NCBI RefSeq assembly: GCF_031085155.1
Contig: NZ_JAVHUL010000005.1
Span: 1 to 64,000, forward strand
DNA: 64,000 nucleotides
Reading direction: 5' to 3'
DNA from: Mesonia profundi
GTDB lineage: Bacteria; Bacteroidota; Bacteroidia; Flavobacteriales; Flavobacteriaceae
Shown: positions 17,443-25,372 of the stretch, piece after piece
Position numbering within the stretch: position 1 is the stretch's first letter
How the letters are laid out: every line of letters begins with the position of its first letter
Made by a program: the position numbers and the translations under genes
Notes under the pieces: model-generated
The model's input: the letters and a program-made list of their open reading frames with translations, nothing else
What the model was told of the DNA's origin: nothing
Databases searched by the model: none

Positions 17443-18357
17443 TTAATCTTGAACAATAATATCTTTAGGATCTTCTTTATTGAATTCGGGTTGAATATTA
17501 ATGTGGTTGATATTAAATTCATCATTGGCCACCTTTTCTATTTTGGTAAGTATCGAATCAAATTCTGATATGGAAATATTTTTATGAAATTCTACATGGG
17601 CTTCTAAATGCACTTCTTTTTCATTGAGTTGCCAAATGTGGATGTGGTGTATATTTTTAATTTCTTCAATTTCGCAAACCGCTTCTACAATATCTTTAAT
17701 GACAATATCACTAGGAGTAAATAACATCAATACATTAAAAGAAGACTTTAAAAGATCATAACCTACCACAATTAAATAAATGGCAATCCCAGCAGTTAAC
17801 ACGCTGTCTATCCAAAAAAGCTGGTAATATTTCATCAACAAACCTCCTATTAAAACCGCTACAGAAGCTAACATATCGGTAACTAAATGAAGGTACGCCG
17901 AACGCATGTTCATATTGGTTTTACTATCGGCTTTCATCAGTAAAACACTAAATCCATTCCCAGCTATTGCCAAAATTGCCAACCAGATGACCATGGTAGA
18001 ATCTATACTTTGCGGATTAAAATAGCGTTCTACCGCTTCTTTAATCAATATAATAGCGATCACCATTAACGAGGAAGCGTTAATAAAAGCAGCGATAATT
18101 TCGGCTCTTTTATAACCAAAAGTCTTACTTACCGAAGCTTCTCTGGCCGATAACTTATTGGCGATGTAACTAATGATTAAAGAAAGTACATCACTAAAAT
18201 TATGCAGCGCGTCAGAAAGTAAAGATAAACTTCCACTTATGAGCCCGCCTACCACTTGAGCCACCGTAATGATGATATTCAAAACAATGGATATCATGAG
18301 GTTTTTCCCCTTTATGGGCGCGTGGGAATGGGAATGTGAATGGTTATTCGAACTCAA
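17443..18357 (-). CDS. cation diffusion facilitator family transporter
   Basis: A 304-aa inner-membrane metal exporter of the CDF/CzcD type, using the proton gradient to remove Zn2+ or similar divalent ions. A His-rich N-terminus ('NNHSHSHSHAPIKG') comes before six membrane helices. The intramembrane HxxxD metal sites are visible in 'SDALHNFSDVLSLI' and 'HLVTDMLASVAV'. A cytoplasmic C-terminal domain contains 'HHIHIWQLNEKEVHLEAHVEF'-type histidines. It lies 5 bp after rpiB and 3 bp before the GNAT gene, so it is in one operon with them. The metal is inferred from the family. Confidence 0.93.
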   Translation of the reverse strand: MSSNNHSHSHSHAPIKGKNLMISIVLNIIITVAQVVGGLISGSLSLLSDALHNFSDVLSLIISYIANKLSAREASVSKTFGYKRAEIIAAFINASSLMVIAIILIKEAVERYFNPQSIDSTMVIWLAILAIAGNGFSVLLMKADSKTNMNMRSAYLHLVTDMLASVAVLIGGLLMKYYQLFWIDSVLTAGIAIYLIVVGYDLLKSSFNVLMLFTPSDIVIKDIVEAVCEIEEIKNIHHIHIWQLNEKEVHLEAHVEFHKNISISEFDSILTKIEKVANDEFNINHINIQPEFNKEDPKDIIVQD

Positions 18358-18362
18358 AATAG

Positions 18363-18794
18363 TTATTTACAAGCGATTTTTTCTACTCTTTTTTGATGTC
18401 TTCCTCCTTCAAATGGCGTTGCTATAAATGATTTTACCATATCTATAGCTTGGGGCATCGAAGTGAATCTTGCCGGAATACTCAATATATTAGCATCATT
18501 ATGTGCACGTGCTAATTTAGTAATTTCATTGGTCCAACACAGGGCGCATCTTACATTTTGATGTTTATTAGCCGTCATAGAAGCTCCGTTACCGCTTCCG
18601 CAGATAATGATTCCGAATTCCACTTTTGCTTCTTCCACATCTTTTGCCACAGGATGTACAAAATCTGGATAATCTACACTATCATTGGTATTGGTTCCAT
18701 GATTAATAACGTTGATCTTGTTTTTTTCTAAAAAAGAAATGATTTCATTTTTATAATCTGTTCCTGCGTGGTCGTTGCCTATAGAAATTGTCAT
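18363..18794 (-). CDS. rpiB: ribose-5-phosphate isomerase B
   Basis: A 143-aa enzyme of the pentose phosphate pathway that interconverts ribose-5-phosphate and ribulose-5-phosphate. The N-terminus 'ISIGNDHAGTDYKNEI' and the active-site segment 'IIICGSGNGASMTANKH' with its catalytic Cys are intact, as is 'ARAHNDANILSIPARF'. The length is normal. It is the first gene of the rpiB-CDF-GNAT operon and has a perfect -7 box just upstream. Its upstream flank is the 1.4-kb spacer that carries DnaA-box-like sites. Confidence 0.95.
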   Translation of the reverse strand: MTISIGNDHAGTDYKNEIISFLEKNKINVINHGTNTNDSVDYPDFVHPVAKDVEEAKVEFGIIICGSGNGASMTANKHQNVRCALCWTNEITKLARAHNDANILSIPARFTSMPQAIDMVKSFIATPFEGGRHQKRVEKIACK

Positions 18795-18817
18795 GAGCTT
18801 AGGTTTTATTAGATTTA

Positions 18818-18825
18818 CAAAGGTA
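18818..18825 (-). promoter_or_regulatory. -7 box of the rpiB operon
   Basis: On the minus strand the site reads TACCTTTG, a perfect TAnnTTTG match, 24-31 bp before the rpiB start codon. Confidence 0.5.
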
Positions 18826-18899
18826 AGAGAAAGCTTAAAATGAGTCGATATTTTGCGATGTTAATTCAATTTCTTAAAAAACTAAAGATGAGCTCTTTA

Positions 18900-19330
18900 C
18901 TATTAACCATGAATTGTGGATAAGTGGCGGTTACTTTTTACAAGTAAAATTTGCTTTTCCATTATTTATTTCCAAGGCGAGGAGATGTTGAATAATCCTA
19001 TGAAAGTTGTTATTATTTTAAAAAAACTTATGAGCATTCAAGTCACACTTATCAACATGGAAAATGTGTAAATAGAATGAACTAAATACTATTCACTTCT
19101 CTATTCACCATTGTTAATAATTAAACGTAAAAATAGAGAATTCAAGGAGTTAGTATTAACAATTCCTTCACATTTGTGTTAAGTAGTTTTCAAAAGATAC
19201 AAATGCAAATTTATAAGAGTATTTTTCTACCGCTATAAACACGCAATCATATACATCATTTATTTTTTTAAATTTATAAAAGAAAAAAGATGATTATATA
19301 TAATGTTCATAACATCTGTGAAGAAATGAG
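18900..19330. other. candidate chromosomal origin (oriC-like region)
   Basis: A non-coding AT-rich stretch in the 1.4-kb rpiB-rnr divergent spacer. It has one perfect DnaA box (TGTGGATAA, complement TTATCCACA) at 18915-18923. Two one-mismatch boxes are TTATCAACA at 19049-19057 and TGTTAATAA at 19112-19120. Several weaker TATTCAC/TGTG motifs lie nearby. From 19255 to 19310 the sequence is almost purely A+T, as expected of an unwinding element. Two parS-like sites 16-18 kb to the right suggest origin proximity. dnaA itself is not in the window. Confidence 0.4.
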
Positions 19331-19375
19331 AAAAAGTATTAAAATGGAATCTAAAAAAAAGAAGATAGAGATATT

Positions 19376-19571
19376 AATATAGTCGTGTCCGACTAAGATA
19401 TAAGACTTGATTCTTATTAGCCCGATAATTAGATTTAATGATTAAGCATTCGTATTAATTTTTAAATTTCAATACTAAACTTAATAGCAAGCTGTTATTT
19501 CATAAAAAACCTCTAAACGCCTTTTATATTTGAATCAACAGAATTCTGTAATGTTTTAATCGGACACTAAT
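19376..19571 (+). mobile_element. MITE-like element, copy 2 (196 bp)
   Basis: The left end AGTCGTGTCCGACTAAGAT and right end GTTTTAATCGGACACTAAT match the copy at 12489-12654 in the same orientation and form imperfect terminal inverted repeats (TGTCCGAYTAA core). GATATT occurs directly on both sides (19370-19375 and 19572-19577), as expected of a 6-bp target duplication. There is no ORF, and the interiors of the two copies differ greatly. From 19578 to 19841 I see nothing further. Confidence 0.55.
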
Positions 19572-19841
19572 GATATTGAAATATGTTTTGAAAACAACAA
19601 GCAAGACTTAATCCTAACTAACCAATAAATAGTTGCGGTTTAAAATAAGATCAACTCAGATAGACCGTTGTAAAGCCTTTACTAAATTGGTATTTAAAGA
19701 TAAATAGGAGTTAGAAATAATTCCGTAGAATTTTTTTAAAAAAAGGAGATACAAACAATAAAATCTTATTTTTAAACAAAAAAAGTCTGATATAAGAATA
19801 GAGATCTAATGGCAGATTTACAATAAGAGCTACTAAAGGTC

Positions 19842-19985
19842 TTAGTGATAATGAAGACTAGTTTGCGTCGTATTACTTTCTTTAGCTGAGGCATTAAAAG
19901 CAGTGTTTACATAAAAAGCAACACATATAAAACCTACCACAAAAATAATAACAAAAAACACGAGTAATTTTTTAGAATTATACAT
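19842..19985 (-). CDS. small single-span membrane protein (47 aa)
   Basis: An ATG-started ORF of 47 codons. It begins 'MYNSKKLLVFFVIIFVVGF', a positively charged tip followed by a hydrophobic helix of about 20 residues. A short polar tail, 'NASAKESNTTQTSLHYH', follows. The layout matches small one-span inner-membrane peptides, with the tail in the periplasm if the positive-inside rule holds. No family is recognised. It stands alone in the rpiB-rnr spacer, divergent from rnr. A chance ORF in AT-rich DNA is possible, but the charge and hydrophobicity pattern argues for a real gene. Confidence 0.5.
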   Translation of the reverse strand: MYNSKKLLVFFVIIFVVGFICVAFYVNTAFNASAKESNTTQTSLHYH

Positions 19986-20189
19986 AATGAAAATGCTACT
20001 GACTTAGCGAATGGGGTTCACTAACAAAGATAATATAATTTTAAGTTTATTTTAACATAAAAGGTTTAAATAATTGTAAAATAATTTCAAAATAGACTTG
20101 CTTCTTTACGCATTCTTAACAAAACATTAAACAGATATTTACTTCATTTCAATTAATAACTGTAATTTTAGACCAGATAAAAACAATAA

Positions 20190-22388
20190 ATGACAAAGAG
20201 AAAAAAGAAAAAAGGAGGAAATAAAATAAAAAACCTTTCTAATAGTATACTTAGCATACTGAGAAAAAACAGTTCTCAAAATTTTAATTATAAGCAAATA
20301 GCGGCCAAACTAGAAGTAGATGACGCTAATAGTAGAAATCAGATTATAAAAGCTTTATCAGAATTAGCAGGAAAAAAGCAAATTATTGAAGCCGAGAGAG
20401 GTAAATTTCAAATTAACGGAAGCACCGATTATTTTGAAGGTAAACTCGATATGACCACTAGAAAAGATGGTTATGTGATTGTAGAAGACCTGGAAGAGGA
20501 TGTATATATCCCACAAAAAAGTTTAAATAAGGCCTTAGATGGTGACTTCGTTAAGATATACGTTTATAAAAGACGAAGAAATGGAAAGAACGAGGGAGAG
20601 GTGGTAGAAATTATCAAGCGTAGCAAAATCCAATTCGTAGGGAAATTGCAAGTGCATGAAAATTTTGGTTTTGTACAAATACAAAGTCCAAAAATGTATA
20701 CTGATATTTTTATTCCCAAAGAAGAAATTGGCGATATTAAAGATGGCATGGTTGTCTTGGCCGAATTAAAAGATTGGCCAGAAAAAGCAGATTCTCCCAT
20801 TGGTAAAATTATAGAAGTCCTGGGTGAAGCTGGAGCGCATGAAACCGAAATGCAATCTATTTTAGCTGAAAACGGACTCCCGAGAGAGTTTCCTAAAGAA
20901 GTAGAAGACTTTGCCAATAAAATAGATACTTCCATTCAAGAAAAGGAAATTAAGAAGCGTCGCGATATGCGCGATACCTTAACCTTTACGATAGATCCCA
21001 AAGATGCTAAAGATTTTGATGACGCGTTAAGTTTTAAAATTTTAGAAAATGGGAATTATGAAGTAGGAATTCACATTGCAGATGTTTCACATTACGTGCA
21101 ACCTGGCAGTATTCTGGATGACGAAGCTTACGAGCGCGCCACTTCCATTTATTTGGTAGACCGCGTAGTGCCTATGTTACCAGAGGTTTTGTCTAATAAT
21201 GCGTGTTCTTTGAGACCCAATGAAGAGAAATATACGTTTTCTGCGGTGTTTGAAATTGATAAGAAAGCGAAAGTGGTAGATCAATGGTTTGGAAGAACCG
21301 TTACCTATAGCGATGCGCGTTTTGCGTACGAAGAAGCACAGTTTATTATAGAAAATAATTCGGGAGATATTCCGGCAGATATATCTATTCAAGACAAAAA
21401 GTATTCTACCACGCCAGAGATTGTAAAGGCGGTAGTTACTTTAGAAGAACTCGCCAAAGTTATGCGTAGAGAACGTATGAAAAGCGGAGCTATTTCTTTT
21501 GATAAGGTAGAGGTGAAGTTCAATTTAGATGAAAATAACGATCCTATTGGCGTTTACTTTAAAACGGCAAAAGAAGCCAATAAGCTTATTGAAGAGTTTA
21601 TGTTGTTGGCCAATAGAAAAGTATCAGAATTTATAGGAAAACAAACGCCTAAGAAGACTTTTGTATACCGTTGTCACGATGAACCCAATGACGATAAATT
21701 GGCAGCTTTAGAAAAGCTAGTCGGTAAATTTGGTCATACGCTCAACCTAAAAGATAAAAAATCTATTTCTACTTCCTTAAACGGTTTGTTAGAAAATGTA
21801 CAAGGTAAAAAAGAGCAGAATTTGGTAGATACGCTTACCATTCGTACCATGAGTAAAGCCTATTACAGCACAAAAAATATTGGACATTACGGGTTAGCAT
21901 TCGACTATTATTCGCATTTTACCTCGCCTATACGACGTTATCCAGATGTGATGGTGCATCGTTTATTGCAACGTTATTTAGACGAAAAACCTTCTGCTAG
22001 CCAAGAAGAATATGAAGAAAAATCTGCACATTGTAGCGATATGGAAAACTTTTCGGTGAGTGCCGAGCGCGATTCCATTAAATACATGCAGGTTAAATTT
22101 ATGCAAGACCATGAAAACGAACAATTTTTGGGCGTAATTTCTGGAGTTACCGAATGGGGAATCTATATAGAAATTGAACAAAATAAGTGCGAAGGAATGG
22201 TAAAGCTAAGAGATATTAAAGAAGACCATTTTGATTTTGATAAAGAAAATTATGCCATTGAAGGCCGTAAAACAGGCAAAATTTACCAATTGGGAGACGA
22301 AGTGTATGTAACGGTAAAAAATGCAGATTTGGTGAAGCGACAATTAGACTTTAACTTAGTGGGGAGTAAACAAGAAGTAGAGCAGTAG
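20190..22388 (+). CDS. rnr: ribonuclease R
   Basis: A 732-aa processive 3'-5' exoribonuclease for structured RNA, acting in the cytoplasm. A lysine-rich N-terminus (MTKRKKKKGG) is followed by a winged-helix domain. Two cold-shock OB domains come next, with 'VYIPQKSLNKALDGDFVKIY' and 'GFVQIQSPKMYTDIFIPKEE'. The RNB catalytic domain has the Asp cluster 'DPKDAKDFDDALSF' starting near residue 269, and a C-terminal S1 domain has 'ISGVTEWGIYIEI'. The length is typical. A weak -7-like TAATTTTA lies at 20163-20170. A dispersed repeat follows the gene, which appears monocistronic. Confidence 0.97.
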   Translation: MTKRKKKKGGNKIKNLSNSILSILRKNSSQNFNYKQIAAKLEVDDANSRNQIIKALSELAGKKQIIEAERGKFQINGSTDYFEGKLDMTTRKDGYVIVEDLEEDVYIPQKSLNKALDGDFVKIYVYKRRRNGKNEGEVVEIIKRSKIQFVGKLQVHENFGFVQIQSPKMYTDIFIPKEEIGDIKDGMVVLAELKDWPEKADSPIGKIIEVLGEAGAHETEMQSILAENGLPREFPKEVEDFANKIDTSIQEKEIKKRRDMRDTLTFTIDPKDAKDFDDALSFKILENGNYEVGIHIADVSHYVQPGSILDDEAYERATSIYLVDRVVPMLPEVLSNNACSLRPNEEKYTFSAVFEIDKKAKVVDQWFGRTVTYSDARFAYEEAQFIIENNSGDIPADISIQDKKYSTTPEIVKAVVTLEELAKVMRRERMKSGAISFDKVEVKFNLDENNDPIGVYFKTAKEANKLIEEFMLLANRKVSEFIGKQTPKKTFVYRCHDEPNDDKLAALEKLVGKFGHTLNLKDKKSISTSLNGLLENVQGKKEQNLVDTLTIRTMSKAYYSTKNIGHYGLAFDYYSHFTSPIRRYPDVMVHRLLQRYLDEKPSASQEEYEEKSAHCSDMENFSVSAERDSIKYMQVKFMQDHENEQFLGVISGVTEWGIYIEIEQNKCEGMVKLRDIKEDHFDFDKENYAIEGRKTGKIYQLGDEVYVTVKNADLVKRQLDFNLVGSKQEVEQ

Positions 22389-22408
22389 GATTATAATTCG
22401 TATCATTT

Positions 22409-22565
22409 GGGCGTTCAGCTTTTACCAAAGCTGCGGGCTGTACACTGTAACTTTTTTTGTGAGGAATCTATAGAATAGAACTTGTTGTATAACGGGTTTT
22501 ATTCATTTTATACCAGACTGCTTTTTCGAAATACAAAAAAAGGTTGCCGTTGTCATCCCTAACGC
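22409..22565 (+). repeat. dispersed intergenic repeat, GGGCGTT...CCCTAACGC type
   Basis: A non-coding segment between rnr and the DUF2807 gene. It runs from TTTGGGCGTTCAGC, through a GC-rich 'AGCTGCGGGCTGTACACTG' part, to 'GTTGCCGTTGTCATCCC' and TAACGC. The ends are roughly complementary (GGGCGTT and AACGC). The same pattern recurs in intergenic DNA of many Bacteroidetes genomes, as far as I recall. No other copy was seen in this window. The function is unknown. Confidence 0.45.
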
Positions 22566-22580
22566 AAAAAAAATAAAATT

Positions 22581-23252
22581 ATGAAAAAAATAATAGTATT
22601 AGTAGTTGTAGCTATTTCCGCGTTCAGCGTAAAAGCACAAGAAGAAATTCTTATTGATAAAGATTTTCAAGAAATCAAGATTTTTGATAAAATCGAAGCC
22701 ATTTTAATTCCCTCTTCAGAGAATAAGATCATTGCTAGCGGTTTTGATAAAGATGAAATTACCGCCGAAGTAAAAGGAGATGTGTTGCACATAAAACTTT
22801 CTTTAAGCAACATTTGGAGTGAGAATGACACCCAGGTAAAAGTGTATTACAAAAACATTCATACCGTAGATGTAAATGAAGGTTCTTTCGCTGAGTTGAA
22901 AGAATTTAAAGGCGATAAACTTGTTTTAAGAGCCCAAGAAGGCGGTAGAATATATGCGGTTGCCCAACTTAAAGAATTAGAGATTAAGGCGGTTACCGGT
23001 GGCGAAATAGAGACTAAAGGTTCTACAGAGGATCAATTGGTAGAAATTAGAACTGGTGGACGTTACGAAGCAAAAGAAATGCATTCCAAAAATACCGATG
23101 CGAATCTGAAAGCTGGTGGATACGCAGAGATTTTTGTCACCGATTATTGTAAAGCCAAAGTAACTGCTGGAGGAATGATAGCGGTTTATGGAGATCCTAA
23201 AAAGTTGGATAAAAAAACCAGTTTAGGAGGAAAGATTAAGAAACGCTCTTAA
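22581..23252 (+). CDS. DUF2807 (head GIN) domain-containing exported protein
   Basis: A 223-aa secreted protein with a signal peptide ending near 'SAFSVKAQ'. The mature part is a repetitive right-handed beta structure with the DUF2807 pattern: 'FQEIKIFDKIEAILIPS', then short repeats such as 'LKELEIKAVTGGEIETKG', 'VEIRTGGRYEAKEMHS' and 'LKAGGYAEIFVTDYCKAKV'. These proteins probably act as adhesins or envelope scaffolds; no enzyme activity is expected. The gene stands 41 bp before lysE, which has its own -7 box. Confidence 0.85.
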   Translation: MKKIIVLVVVAISAFSVKAQEEILIDKDFQEIKIFDKIEAILIPSSENKIIASGFDKDEITAEVKGDVLHIKLSLSNIWSENDTQVKVYYKNIHTVDVNEGSFAELKEFKGDKLVLRAQEGGRIYAVAQLKELEIKAVTGGEIETKGSTEDQLVEIRTGGRYEAKEMHSKNTDANLKAGGYAEIFVTDYCKAKVTAGGMIAVYGDPKKLDKKTSLGGKIKKRS

Positions 23253-23266
23253 TCATTTCTAATCGC

Positions 23267-23274
23267 TATCTTTG
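23267..23274 (+). promoter_or_regulatory. -7 box upstream of the LysE-type gene
   Basis: TATCTTTG is a perfect TAnnTTTG match ending 19 bp before the start codon. Confidence 0.45.
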
Positions 23275-23293
23275 TATTTAGAATAAACCACTT

Positions 23294-23983
23294 ATGCTTC
23301 AAGATATATTTGCAGCCATTCCTTTAGGGATTTTTTTAGCATTTCTTTTAGGTCCTGTATTTTTTGTATTACTAGAAACTGCTGCTATCAAAGGCTTTAG
23401 AGCAGCTCTATGTTTTGATCTTGGGGTGATTATAGCCGATATTGTTTTTCTTTCTATTGCTTATTTTAGTACCAATAAATTATTAACCAGTATCAAAGAT
23501 GATCCTGCTTTATTCATTTTTGGAGGAGCAATCTTAGCGACCTATGGTACGATTACCTATGTAAAAGAGAAAAAAGCGCTTCCAAAAACCGAAGGGGTTG
23601 AAGTTAGAAAACTTAAAAAAAGTGATGTACTGGGCCTTATGGTAAAAGGTTTTTTACTCAATTTTGTGAATATAGGAGTCTTGGGATTTTGGTTAGGACT
23701 CATCATTGTATTTGGGCCGCAGTTAAAAATGGATCCAGACCGACTTTTGGTTTTCTTTAGTACCGTATTGCTTACTTACTTTGTCATAGATCTTTTAAAG
23801 ATTCTATTGGCTAAAAAGCTCAACCATAAACTCACACCCAAACGAATTTATCTCTTTAAAAAAGCTATAAGTATTCTCATTATTGTATTTGGAGCCATCT
23901 TAATCAGTAGGGGATTGTTTCCTTCAGAATTAGAACAACTGGAACATCAAATGGAAAATATTATGCCAGAGAAATCCAAATAA
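23294..23983 (+). CDS. LysE family translocator
   Basis: A 229-aa inner-membrane exporter with about six hydrophobic segments. The first segment, 'AIPLGIFLAFLLGPVFFVLL', contains the family Gly-Pro motif, and the middle has a charged cytoplasmic loop ('KEKKALPKTEGVEVRKLKK'). LysE/RhtB proteins export amino acids or related small molecules; the cargo here is unknown. A strong terminator separates it from the convergent tRNA-Cys gene. Confidence 0.88.
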   Translation: MLQDIFAAIPLGIFLAFLLGPVFFVLLETAAIKGFRAALCFDLGVIIADIVFLSIAYFSTNKLLTSIKDDPALFIFGGAILATYGTITYVKEKKALPKTEGVEVRKLKKSDVLGLMVKGFLLNFVNIGVLGFWLGLIIVFGPQLKMDPDRLLVFFSTVLLTYFVIDLLKILLAKKLNHKLTPKRIYLFKKAISILIIVFGAILISRGLFPSELEQLEHQMENIMPEKSK

Positions 23984-24008
23984 AAACACAACGAGAGCTA
24001 AAAAGCAA

Positions 24009-24037
24009 AAAACCCTCGAGATTTCGAGGGTTTTTTT
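24009..24037. terminator. intrinsic terminator between lysE and tRNA-Cys
   Basis: The stem AACCCTCGA/TCGAGGGTT with a short loop is followed by seven T on the plus strand and preceded by an A-run that becomes a T-rich tail on the minus strand. It lies directly beyond the CCA end of the tRNA, so it can act in both directions. Confidence 0.8.
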
Positions 24038-24110
24038 GGAGGTGTCGAGCGGATTCGAACCGCTGTAGATGGTGTTGCAGACCACTGCCTAGCCACTCGG
24101 CCACGACACC
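24037..24110 (-). tRNA. tRNA-Cys (anticodon GCA)
   Basis: Minus-strand cloverleaf. The acceptor is GGTGTCG paired with CGACACC. The D arm includes GCCGAGTGGCTAGGC. The anticodon loop CTGCAAC carries GCA. The T arm is GCGGTTCGAATCCGC. The discriminator is T, followed by a genome-encoded CCA at 24037-24039. The D-loop 'GTGG' and T-loop TTCGAAT are canonical. No other tRNA gene was seen in the window. Confidence 0.95.
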
Positions 24111-24161
24111 TTATTTTAATAAGGACTGCAAATGTACTAATTTTTATGAAAAAGAAACAAC

Positions 24162-24518
24162 TTATCTTTCTTTAGATAATATAATTGTAACTTTTTCTAC
24201 GTCGCCTCCTAAAGGCGGATTAATTTTGGATACTTCCACTTCGGCAAAAGTTACTATATCATCTTCACTTAAAATACGCGTTAAGATACGTTCGGCCACG
24301 TGTTCTAAAAGTTTTGAACGTTTGGCCATTTCCTCTTTAACCACTTTGTTAAGGTGCACGTAATCTACGGTATCTTTGAGCTCATCACTTTCTGCCGAAG
24401 GACTTAAATTCGCTTTTACCGTTAGGTTAACGCTGTATTCACTCCCAATTTTTCCTTCTTCTTCCAAACAACCATGGTTGGTAAATACGCGAATGTTATG
24501 TAGTGTTATTTTTCCCAT
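24162..24518 (-). CDS. folB: dihydroneopterin aldolase
   Basis: A 118-aa enzyme of folate synthesis that cleaves 7,8-dihydroneopterin to 6-hydroxymethyl-7,8-dihydropterin and glycolaldehyde. It begins 'MGKITLHNIRVFTNHGCLEEE', with the conserved 'G-C/Y' active-site region. 'DTVDYVHLNKVV' and 'KLLEHVAERIL' with the catalytic Glu follow, as does 'VEVSKINPPLGGDVEKVTI' near the end, where the family Lys is present. A longer open frame to 24629 runs into the ZIP gene and is not used. A perfect -7 box lies 24-31 bp upstream of this start. Confidence 0.93.
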   Translation of the reverse strand: MGKITLHNIRVFTNHGCLEEEGKIGSEYSVNLTVKANLSPSAESDELKDTVDYVHLNKVVKEEMAKRSKLLEHVAERILTRILSEDDIVTFAEVEVSKINPPLGGDVEKVTIILSKER

Positions 24519-24541
24519 TTTATTTTTAAGTATCAATAAAT

Positions 24542-24549
24542 CAAAGATA
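24542..24549 (-). promoter_or_regulatory. -7 box of folB
   Basis: The minus-strand sequence TATCTTTG matches TAnnTTTG perfectly and lies between the ZIP stop codon and the folB ATG. It suggests that folB can be transcribed separately. Confidence 0.45.
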
Positions 24550-24556
24550 ATTATTT

Positions 24557-25276
24557 TTAACCACCTATTAGTTTTTCCCCTATAATTCCTACCAAAAAGC
24601 CAATATTGGCGCCAAAAGCAGGCAACCATTTTTTATCCAATTTAGCCGAAGGTGCAATATCTTCAAAGATAAGATAAAGAATTCCGCCGCTGGCAAAGAG
24701 CATAAGTCCAGAAGTGATTTCGGGTTGATCTTGTAAAAAGAGATAGCCAATAAGGGCGCCCACAATACCAGAAAAACTCAAGAGAAAGAGAACCACTAAG
24801 GCCTTTTGACTTTTAAAACCACTTTCGGTGAGGTCTTGATAAGAATTAAAGGCTTCCGGTAAATTCTGCATCCCTATAAAAATAGCCAAGAGCGTTCCGG
24901 TTTGGGTATCGGTGGCAAAAATGGCTCCTAAGGCAATAGCTTCAGGAACAAAATCCATTAACATGGCTAACAACTGACTCATTTTTCCGCCTTTTTGAGC
25001 TAAATATCGGTCTAAAATTAAAAAAGTAGTCGAACCAAGTAAAAATATAACCGCTGTAGGAATTACTGAAAGTTCCTCCATACCTTTAGGAACTAAGACT
25101 AAAGCTAAGGCAGAAACAATGATTCCGCCACCAAAAGCGGTAATAAAGTGGTTGAATTCTACTTTATAAGTATAGTGTTGGAATTTAGCTAGATATAGTT
25201 TGGCTAGTATTCCGCCAAGGAAAACCGTAATTCCAGAGATTCCCGAGTAAAGAATAATTTGAAAAACATCATCCAT
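24557..25276 (-). CDS. ZIP family metal transporter
   Basis: A 239-aa inner-membrane protein with about seven to eight helices. Family features are 'FNHFITAFGGGIIVSALAL' in the first half and 'DFVPEAIALGAIFA' and 'GMQNLPEAFNSYQDL' in the metal-site helices. His residues common in ZIP transport helices are partly replaced by Asn and Gln, so metal selectivity is unclear. Members import Zn2+, Fe2+ or Mn2+. It lies 38 bp before folB on the same strand and may be co-transcribed with it. Confidence 0.85.
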   Translation of the reverse strand: MDDVFQIILYSGISGITVFLGGILAKLYLAKFQHYTYKVEFNHFITAFGGGIIVSALALVLVPKGMEELSVIPTAVIFLLGSTTFLILDRYLAQKGGKMSQLLAMLMDFVPEAIALGAIFATDTQTGTLLAIFIGMQNLPEAFNSYQDLTESGFKSQKALVVLFLLSFSGIVGALIGYLFLQDQPEITSGLMLFASGGILYLIFEDIAPSAKLDKKWLPAFGANIGFLVGIIGEKLIGG

Positions 25277-25345
25277 AAACTTTTATTTTACTAAAATTAC
25301 AATTCATATTTAAACTATAAAGTCTTAAAAGAGCGAATTTTTAAA

Positions 25346-25353
25346 TAACTTTG
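25346..25353 (+). promoter_or_regulatory. -7 box of glnS
   Basis: TAACTTTG is a perfect TAnnTTTG match ending 19 bp before the glnS start codon. Confidence 0.5.
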
Positions 25354-25372
25354 CGCATATTGAATATTAGTT

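Noticed and set aside
24519-24629. Longer start of folB
   Set aside because: The extension overlaps the ZIP gene, contains a folB promoter box and has no similarity to FolB N-termini.
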